Shown here piece after piece: positions 55,992 through 64,000 of a stretch of DNA of 64,000 bases (the stretch's first letter is position 1; the number at the start of each line of letters is the position of its first letter). Position numbers and translations under genes: made by a program. The stretch comes from Cololabis saira (taxonomy: Eukaryota; Chordata; Actinopteri; Beloniformes; Belonidae). The DNA is taken from positions 2,117,001 to 2,181,000 of the forward strand of contig NC_084601.1 of assembly GCF_033807715.1 (NCBI RefSeq), in the 5' to 3' direction. The notes beneath the pieces are model-generated. The model was not told the DNA's origin. It saw only the letters and a list, made by a program, of their open reading frames with translations, and ran no database searches.

Positions 55992-57293
55992 GTTAGCGGT
56001 CCCGTTAGCGGTTCTGTTAGCGGTCCTGTTAGCGATCCCGTTAGCGGTCCCGTTAGCGGTCCAGTTAGCGATCCCGTTAGCGGTCCAGTTAGCGACCCCG
56101 TTAGCGGTCCCGTTAGCAATCCCGTTAGCGGTCCCGTTAGCGGTTGTTAGCGATCCCGTTAGCGATCACGTTAGCGGCTTGGTTAGCGATCCCGTTAGCG
56201 GCTCGGTTAGCGGTCCCGTTAGCGGTTCAGTTAGCGATTCCGTTAGCGATCCCGTTAGCGGTCCCGTTAGCGGTCCCGTTAGCGGTCCAGTTAGCGATCC
56301 CGTTAGCGGTCCAGTTAGCGACCCCGTTAGCGGTCCAGTTAGCGACCCCGTTAGCGGTCCCGTTAGCAATCCCGTTAGCGGTCCCGTTAGCGGTTGTTAG
56401 CGATCCCGTTAGCGATCACGTTAGCGGCTTGGTTAGCGATCCCGTTAGCGGCTCGGTTAGCGGTCCCGTTAGCGGTTCAGTTAGCGATTCCGTTAGCGAT
56501 CCCGTTAGCGGTCCCGTTAGCGGTCCCGTTAGCGGTCCAGTTAGCGATCCCGTTAGCGGTCCAGTTAGCGACCCCGTTAGCGGTCCCGTTAGCGGTTCCG
56601 CTAGCGGTTGTTAGCGATCCCATTAGCGGTCCCGTTAGCGGTTCAGTTAGCGATTCCGTTAGCGATCCCGTTAGCGGTCCCGTTAGCGGTCCAGTTAGCG
56701 ATCCCGTTAGCGGTCCAGTTAGCGACCCCGTTAGCGGTCCCGTTAGCGGTTCCGCTAGCGGTTGTTAGCGATCCCGTTAGCGGTTCTGTTAGCGGTTCTG
56801 TTAGCGGTCCTGTTAGCGGTTCCGTTAGCGGTTGTTAGCGGTCCCATTAGCGATCCCATTAGCGGCTCGGTTAGCAATCCCGTTAGCGGCTCGGTTAGCG
56901 GTCCCGTTAGCGGTTCAGTTAGCGATTCCGTTAGCGGTTCCGCTAGCGGTTGTTAGCGATCCCGTTAGCGGTTCTGTTAGCGGTTCTGTTAGCGGTCCCG
57001 TTAGCGGTTCTGTTAGCGGTTGTTAGCGGTCCCGTTAGCGATCCCATTAGCGGCTCGGTTAGCGGTCCCGTTAGCGATCCCGTTAGCGATCCCGTTAGCG
57101 ATCCCGTTAGCGATCCCGTTAGCGGTCCCGTTAGCGGTCCCGTTAGCGGTCCCGTTAGCGGTTCCGTTAGCGGTCCCGTTAGCGGTCCCGTTAGCGGTTC
57201 CGTTAGCGGTTGTTAGCGGCTCGGTTAGCGATCCCGTTAGCGGCTCGGTTAGCGGTCCCGTTAGCGGTCCCGTTAGCGGTTCAGTTAGCGGTT
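55992..57293 (+). repeat. 12-bp minisatellite of A20
   Basis: Phase starts at 56144, 56394, 56608, 56762, 56832, 56950 and 57020 (250, 214, 154, 70, 118, 70). The variant GATCACGTTAGCGGCTTGG occurs at 56165 and 56415, showing a ~250-bp internal duplication. Confidence 0.95.
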
Positions 57294-57467
57294 CTATATT
57301 TTCTGTAATAACTTTTGAATGGTTTGACATAGAGAGTCATGGGTGGTGTCATTGGAATCTGTATCGAGTCCTTGACCTTCATGGGTGCAAATAAGCCCCG
57401 CGATCATCCGGCAGTAGTCCGTGGCACTTCAAAATTTCCCGGGAATTTTGTCTAGTTATTCTTATTA

Positions 57468-58992
57468 TTCCGCACTTTTTTTCGTCCATTAATACGGCCC
57501 GAACCGCAACGTGCACCCATGCATGGCATACATCGTTGGATGCGTCTCCATCGTGATTCGATGGGCATTACTTTTCTCAGTAATAGGGGTTACCATGGCA
57601 ACGCTAGTTGCTAAAAAGCAAAAAAAAAGGCGAAAATTCCCGCGCTTATTGCTCGGCCGAACTTTATCGTAGAGACATCGTTCAAACTTTGAAACACTCG
57701 GCCCGATAGTCTTTAAAGGACCATACAACTTCATCATTCTAGTTATTACGGTTTTTGCGATATTTAACTTTCAATTTAAAAAAAAAATCACTTTTATTTT
57801 GGACGCTTGTTGCTAGGCAACGGTTTATCGTACAGACATCATTACAACATTGACCAACCCGGGACGCTTTGTACTGCAACATATTTTAGTCTCGTCATGC
57901 TTGCTATTACGGTTTTTGAGATATTCCACATTGTTCATTTTGATGCTAACGGAACTTCGGATGCTTGTTGCGCGGCAACGCGGTATCGCAGAGACTTGGT
58001 TCCAACGTTAAAAGACTCAGGTTGATGTGGACTACAACATACTGAGGTCTCATTACGCTGTCGTTTACAGCTTTTGAGATATTAAAGCCAAATTGTCCCA
58101 TTCTATCCTATGGGGCTTGTTACCATGGCAACAAAAACCAATGCATTTGTATGGGGGACCATGTGAATAAACAATCTGTTAATGCTGCCCGAACCGGAAT
58201 GTGCACCCATGCATGGCATATATCGTTGGATGCGTCTCCATCGTGCCTCGATGGGCATTACTTTTCTCAGTCAAAAGTGTTACCGTGGCAACGCTAGATG
58301 CCATAAAGCAAAAAAAAAGGCAAAAATTCAGACGCTTATTGCTCGGTCGAACTTTATCGTAGAGACATCGTTCAAACTTTCAAACACTCGGCCCGATTGG
58401 CACTAACGGGCCGTACAAGCTCATTATGCCAATTATTAAAATTTTTGCGATATTGACCTTTCATTTTTTTTTTAAATTTCCATTTGACTTTGGACGCTTG
58501 TTGCTAGGCGACAGATTATCGTAGAGACATCGTACAAATGTTCCCCGACTCGGCACGCTGTGGCCGTCAACATATTCAAATTTCATGAAGCTGGGATTTA
58601 AGGAAATTTTATGTCAAAATCCATGCCAAATGGCCCCATTCATTCGGATGGGATTTTTTTACCACGGTGAAACAAAAACCTATCCATTAATGTAGCCTGA
58701 ACCGCAACGTGCACCCATGCATGGCATACATCGTTAGATGCGTCTCCATGTTGCCTCGATGGGCATTACTTTTTTCAGTCAAAAGTGTCACCGTGGGGGG
58801 CGCTAGACGCCAAAAAGCGCACACCTTTAATAACTATTGGGAGCACAGGAATGAATGCAATACAACTGTAAACACCTCAAACTGACATAGAACCACCCCG
58901 AACACAACCACTACAGCCCTAAACCAAAGCAGCTGGAGGGGTCGAATGGGCCGTAGGGCATGCCCATGTCAAAATTTCGTGAAATTTTCTAG
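57468..58992 (+). mobile_element. B2 element
   Basis: Starts at TTATT|CCGCACTTTTTTTCG. X-box-like palindromes: GTTACCATGGCAAC (57589-57602 and 58119-58132), GTTGCTAGGCAAC (57809-57821) and GTTACCGTGGCAAC (58279-58292). The terminal hairpin AAAATTTC-GT-GAAATTTT is at 58971-58988, with CTAG at 58989-58992. B5 follows the same sequence pattern 4,856 bp downstream. Confidence 0.7.
57589..57602 (+). promoter_or_regulatory. RFX X-box-like palindrome in B2
   Basis: GTTACCATGGCAAC fits the known RFX X-box pattern GTTRCCATGGYAAC. Similar sites (GTTGCTAGGCAAC, GTTACCGTGGCAAC) recur several times in every B element. Occupancy is unknown. Confidence 0.4.
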
Positions 58993-59007
58993 TTATTATT
59001 ATTCTTA

Positions 59008-60531
59008 TTCCGCACTTTTTTTCGTCCGTTAATGCGGCCCGAACCGCAACGTGCACTCATGCATGCCATACATCGTTGGATGCGTCTCCATCTTGCCTCG
59101 ATGGGCATTACTTTTCTCCGTAATAGGGGTTACCGTGGCAACGCTAGTTGCCAAAAAGCAAAAAAAAAGGCGAAAATTCCGCGCTTATTGCTCGGCCGAA
59201 CTTTATCGTAGAGACATCGTTCAAACTTTCAAACACTCGGCCCGATAGTCACTAAAGGACCATAAAACTTCATCATGTTAGTTATTACGGTTTTTGCGAT
59301 ATTTAACTTTCAATTTAAAAAAAAAATCAATTTTATTTTGGACGCTTGTTGCTAGGCAACGGTTTATCGTACAGACATCATTACAACATTGACAAACCCG
59401 GGACGCTTTGTACTGCAACATATTTTAGTCTCGTCATGCTTGCCATTATGGTTTTTGAGATATTCCACATTGTTCATTTTGATGCTAACGGAACTTCGGA
59501 TGCTTGTTGCGCGGCAACGCGGTATCGCAGAGACTTTGTTCCAACGTTAAAAGACTCAGGTTGATGTGGACTAAAACATACTGAGGTCTCATTACGCTCT
59601 CGTTTACAGCTTTTGAGATATTAAAGCCAAATTGTCCCATTCTATCCTATGGGGCTTGTTACCATGGCAACAAAAACCAATGCATTTGTATAGGGGACCA
59701 TGTGAATAAACAATCTGTTAATGCTGCCCTGACTGCAATGTGCACCCAAGCATGGCATACATCGTTGGATGCGTCTCCATCGTGCCTCAATGGTCATGAC
59801 TTTTTTAAGTCAAAAGTGTTACCGTGGCAACGCTAGATGCCAAAAAGCAAAAAAAAAGGCGAAATTTCAGACGCTTATTGCTCGGCCGGACTTTATCGTA
59901 GAGACATCGTTCAAACTTTATAACACTCGGCCCGATTGGCACTAACGGACCGTACGAGCTCATTATGCCAATTTTTAAAGTTTTTGCGATATTGACCTTT
60001 CATTTTCTTTTTTTATTTCCGTTTGACTTTGGACGCTTGTTGCTAGGCAACAGATTATCGTAGAGACATAATACAAATGTCCCCAGACTCGGCACGGTGT
60101 GACCTTTAACATATTAAAATTTCATGAAGCTGTGATTTAAGGAAAGTTTAATGTAAAATCCATGCCAAATGGCCCCATTCATTCGGATGGGTTTTTTTTA
60201 CCACGGTGAAAAAAAAACCTATCCGTTAACGTAGCCTGAACCGGAATGTGCACCCATGCACGGCATACATCGTTAAATGCGTCTCCATGTTGCCTCGATG
60301 GGCATTACTTTTCTCAGTCAAAAGCGTCACCGTGGGGGGCGCTAGACGCCAAAAAGCGCACCCCATTATTAACTATTGGGAGCACAGGAATGAATGCAAT
60401 ACAACCGTAAACACCTCAAACTGACATAGAACCACCCCGAACACAACCACTACAGCCCCAAACCAAAGCAGCGAGAGGGGTCGAATGGGCGGTAGGGCAT
60501 GCCCATATCAAAATTTCCAGAAATTTTCTAG
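59008..60531 (+). mobile_element. B3 element
   Basis: About 1.52 kb and the same module order as B2. The terminal hairpin AAAATTTC-CA-GAAATTTT (60510-60527) directly abuts CTAG (60528-60531). The 10-bp palindrome GGGCATGCCC lies just upstream (60496-60505 region). It joins E4 through TTAT only. Confidence 0.7.
60510..60531 (+). other. B-type 3' terminal hairpin and CTAG
   Basis: Perfect 8-bp stem AAAATTTC/GAAATTTT with a two-base loop. The loop is CA in B1, B3 and B5, GT in B2 and AT in B4, while both arms and CTAG are unchanged in all five. Confidence 0.85.
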
Positions 60532-60535
60532 TTAT

Positions 60536-60771
60536 GGGCATGCCAAGTAGTGGCATGACCATATTGCAGTCGTCCAGAATGGCCCAAAAGGCAATGTTGC
60601 TAGCGTTTCGCTAACATGCTAAAGTCGCAAAGGTCCCACTGCGCACCAGCGGGTGTAAAGCATGACCCCGCTCTGTTGTGGAAAAAAAAAATCCCCAAAA
60701 AATGAAACACGGCCGAGAAAACCTGAAAAATGAAGGCGTTAAATTAGTATCTAGAAAGGTTTCCCTTTTTT
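60536..60771 (+). repeat. E unit, copy 4
   Basis: Nearly identical to copy 1 at 1868, almost 59 kb away, including CATATTGCAGTCGTCC (one change) and the internal TAGCG-TTT-CGCTA hairpin. It sits at the B3/B4 junction between TTAT and TTATTATT. Confidence 0.75.
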
Positions 60772-60785
60772 TATTATTATTATTA

Positions 60786-62308
60786 TTCCGCACTTTTTTT
60801 CGTCCGTTAATACGGCCCGAACCGCAACGTGCACCCATGCATGGCATACATCGTTGGATGCGTCTCCATCGTGATTCGATGGGTATTACTTTTCTCAGTA
60901 ATAGGGGTTACCGTGGCAACGCTAGTTGCCAAAAAGCAAAAAAAAAGGCAAAAATTCCCACGCTTATTGCTCGGCCGAACTTTATCGTAGAGACATCGTT
61001 CAAACTTTGAAACACTCGGCCCGATAGTCTTTAAAGGACCATACAACTTCATCATTCTAGTTATTACGGTTTTTGCGATATTTAACTTTCAATTTAAAAA
61101 AAAAATCCCTTTTATTTTGGACGTTTGTTGCTAGGCAACGGTTTATCGTACAGACATCATTACAACATTGACAAACCCGGGTCGCTTTGTACTGCAACAT
61201 ATTTTAGTCTCGTCAAGCTTGCTATCACGGTTTTTGAGGTATTCCACTTTGTTCATTTTGATGCTAACGGAATTTCGGACGCTTGTTGTGCGGCAACACA
61301 ATATCGTAGAGACTTTAATTTAACGTTAAAAGACTCGGGTTGCTGTGGACTACAACATACTAAGGTCTCATTACGCTGTCATTTACAGCTTTTGAGATAT
61401 TGAAGCCTAATTGTCCCATTCTATCCTATGGAGCTTGTTACCATGGCAACAAAAACCTATGCATTTGTATGGGGGAGCATGTGAATAAAACATCTGTTAA
61501 TGCTGCCCAGACCGGAACGTGCACCCATGCATGGCATACATCGTTGGATGCGTCTCGATCGTGCCTCGATGGGCATTACTTTTCTCAGTCGAAAGTGTTA
61601 CCGTGGCAACGCTAGATGCCAAAAAGCAAAAAAAATGGCAAAAATTCTAACGTTTATTGCTCGGCCAGACTTTATCGTAGAGACATCGTTCAAACTTTCA
61701 AACACTCTGCTCGATTGGCACTAACGGACCGTACAAGCTCATTATGCCAATTATGACACTTTTTGCGATAATGACCTTTCATTTTTTTCTTTATTTCCAT
61801 TTGACTTTGGACGCTTGTTGCTAGGCAACAGATTATCATAGAGACATGCTACAAATGTTCCCCGACTCGGCACGCTGTGGACTTCAACATATTCAAATTT
61901 CATGAAGCTGTTATTTAAGGAAATTTTATGTCAAAATCCATGCCAAATGGCCCCATTCATTCGGATGGGTTTTTTTACCACGGTGAAACAAAAACCTATC
62001 CATTAATGTAGCCTGAACCGCAACGTGCACCCATGCATGGCATACATCGTTAGATGTGTCTCCATGTTGCCTCGATGGGCATTACTTTTTTCAGTCAAAA
62101 GTGTCACCGTGGGGGGCGCTAGACGCCAAAAAGCGCACGCCTTTAATAACTATTGGGAGCACAGGAATGAATGCAATACAACTGTAAACACCTCAAACTG
62201 ACATAGAACCACCACGAACACAACCACTACAGCCCTAAACCAAAGCAGCGAGAGGGGTCGAATGGGCCGTAGGGCATGCCCATATCAAAATTTCATGAAA
62301 TTTTCTAG
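60786..62308 (+). mobile_element. B4 element
   Basis: CCGCACTTTTTTTCGTCCG start. Terminal hairpin AAAATTTC-AT-GAAATTTT (62287-62304), CTAG 62305-62308. The first half resembles B1 and the second half B2 (for example GTGTCACCGTGGGGGGCGC), suggesting exchange between B copies. Confidence 0.7.
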
Positions 62309-62323
62309 TTATTATTATTCTTA

Positions 62324-63847
62324 TTCCGCACTTTTTTTCGTCCGTTAATGCGGCCCGAACCGCAACGTGCACCCATGCATGCCATACATCGTTGGATGCG
62401 TCTCCATCTTGCCTCGATGGGCATTACTTTTCTCCGTAATAGGGGTTACCGTGGCAACGCTAGTTGCCAAAAAGCAAAAAATAAGGCGAAAATTCCCGCG
62501 CTTATTGCTCGGCCGAACTTTATCGTAGAGACATCGTTCAAACTTTGAAACACTCGGCCCGATAGTCTTTAAAGTACCATACAACTTCATCATGCTAGTT
62601 ATTACGGTTTTTGCGATATTTAACTTTCAATTTAAAAAAAAAATCACTTTTATTTTGGACGCTTGTTGCTAGGCAACGGTTTATCGTACAGACATCATTA
62701 CAACATTGACCAACCCGGGAAGCTTTGTACTGCAACATATTTTAGTCTCGTCATGCTTGCTATTACGGTTTTTGAGATATTCCACATTGTTCATTTTGAT
62801 GCTAACGGAACTTCGGATGCTTGTTGCGCGGCAACGCGGTATCGCAGAGACTTGGTTCCAACGTTAAAAGACTCAGCTTCATGTGGACTACAACATACTG
62901 AAGTCTCATTACGCTGTCGTTTACAGCTTTTGAGATATTAAAGCCAAATTGTCCCATTCTATCCTATGGGGCTTGTTACCATGGCAACAAAAACCAATGC
63001 ATTTGTATGGGGGACCGTGTGAATAAACAATCTGTTAATGCTGCCCGAACCGGAATGTGCACCCATGCATGGCATATATCGTTGGATGCGTCTCCATCGT
63101 GCCTCGATGGGCATTACTTTTTTCAGTCAAAAGTGCTACCGTGGCAACGCTAGATGCCAAAAAGCCAAAAAAAAGGCGAAAATTCAGACGCTTATTGCTC
63201 GGCCGGACTTTATCGTAGAGACATAGTTCAAACTTTCAAACACTCGGCCCGATTGGCACTAACGGAGCCTAGAACCTCATTATGCCTTTTTTTTAAGTTT
63301 TTGTGATATTGACCTTTCATTTTTTTTTTAATTTCCGTTTGACTTTGGACGCTTGTTGCTAGGCAACAGATTATCGTAGAGACGTCATACAAATGTTCCC
63401 TGACTCGGCACGCTGTGACCTTCAACGTATTAAAATTTCATGAAGCTGTGATTTAAGGAAAGTTTAATGTAAAATCCATGCCAAATGGCCCCATTCATTC
63501 GGATGGGTTTTTTTAAACCATGGTGGAAAAAAAACCTATCCGTTAACGTAGCCTGAACCGGAACGTGCACCCATGCATGGCATACATCGTTGGATGCGTC
63601 TCCATCGTGCCTCGATGGGCATTGCTTTTCTCAGTCAAAAGCGTTACCGTGGGGACGCTAGACGGCAAAAAGCGCGCCCCATTAATAGCTATTGGGAGCA
63701 CAGGAATGAATGAAATACAACCGTAAACACCTCAAACTGACATAAAACCGCCCCGAACACAAACACTGCAGCCCCAAACCAGAGCAGCGAGAGGGCTCGA
63801 ATTGGCGGTAGGGCATGCCCATATCAAAATTTCCAGAAATTTTCTAG
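62324..63847 (+). mobile_element. B5 element
   Basis: The first two thirds match B2 closely (+4,856), and the 3' third resembles B3. Hairpin 63826-63843, CTAG 63844-63847, then TTATTATTATTATT. Confidence 0.7.
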
Positions 63848-63862
63848 TTATTATTATTATTA

Positions 63863-64000
63863 TTTTCCTGACAAAAGGAAGGCCTTTTTGCCCCCCTAAA
63901 CGTGCCCAAAAAGTCACCAAATTTTGCACCCAAGTCAGGTCTGGCGAAAAATTTGATATTTATTGGTTTGCATTAATGGGCGTGGCAAAATGGCTCAACA
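63863..64000 (+). repeat. Start of a family C repeat, cut by the window end
   Basis: TTTTCCTGACAAAAGG, GGCCTTTTTGCCCCCC, AAAAGTCACCAAATTTTGC, then GGGCGTGGCAAAATGGCTC. It aligns with about 310-405 and 1305-1395 and, from memory, with a repeat common in percomorph fish. It begins directly after a TTATT tract. Confidence 0.6.

Larger units (their letters stand above)
54404..57455 (+). mobile_element. A20, long-form A element
   Basis: CTTTGTCCGGCTACTCC head as in A1 and A18, but with the GGGGCAGCATTTCACAC cassette in place of theirs. CTAG at 57452-57455 joins B2 through TTATTCTTATTATT. Confidence 0.75.

Noticed and set aside
55707..56150. 147-residue frame beginning with [11 protein letters not shown] repeats
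   Set aside because: The 39-bp unit is 13 codons long, so any open frame repeats. It merely runs on into the 12-bp array.

Overview
This is a gene-free stretch of vertebrate repeat DNA. It is most likely from a teleost fish. Several motif families (the GGGCCCGAGCAC/GAAGGCCCT hairpin, the GGGCATGCC/TGGCATG unit and the 'GGGCGTGG..GGCTCAACAGCGCC' unit) match, from memory, repeats common in percomorph fish genomes; no database search was possible. I found no credible protein-coding gene, rRNA gene or intact tRNA gene. All the many short open frames lie inside repeats and recur with the repeat period. No Rep/helicase, transposase or reverse transcriptase reading frame is present, so any mobile units here are non-autonomous.

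Layout. 1-1807: older, diverged repeats: two copies of a composite family (C), a tRNA-derived SINE-like segment, and a hairpin-ended tail. 1808-2612: a short hairpin unit (D) and three copies of a 235-bp unit (E). 2621-3191: five tandem 113-bp triple-hairpin units (H). 3201-46756: seventeen head-to-tail copies (A1-A17) of a 2.2-3.0 kb element, often separated by one or two H units. 46781-48305: one 1.5-kb B element (B1), then two H units. 48549-57455: A18-A20. 57468-63847: B2-B5 with one E copy between B3 and B4. 63863-64000: the start of another C-family unit running off the window.

Architecture. A and B elements end in a short hairpin followed directly, or within 2-3 nt, by CTAG and then TTATT or a TTA/TTTA tract. 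Most begin at TTATTCC. All copies of all families lie in the same (+) orientation, and every junction falls in a TTATT-type tract. The 3' end (hairpin plus CTAG at an A/T-rich target) resembles Helitron/Helentron non-autonomous elements. The 5' end is not canonical, so the class assignment is an inference.

A elements are modular: a ~1.1-1.3 kb hairpin-rich head, a middle array, and a common ~150-bp tail. The middle array comes in two forms: an AT-rich linker plus 7-13 copies of a 128-bp unit (short form), or an (AC)n / 39-bp / 12-bp minisatellite series (long form; A1, A11, A16, A18, A19, A20). Head cassettes assort independently among copies, which implies recombination or gene conversion. 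Two recent tandem duplications with offsets of about 4,866 bp and 7,237 bp are visible. The most novel-looking item is the 113-bp H unit: three perfect or near-perfect stems that share arm sequences, each exposing a TGCGC loop. Its tail is shared with the otherwise different D hairpin unit.
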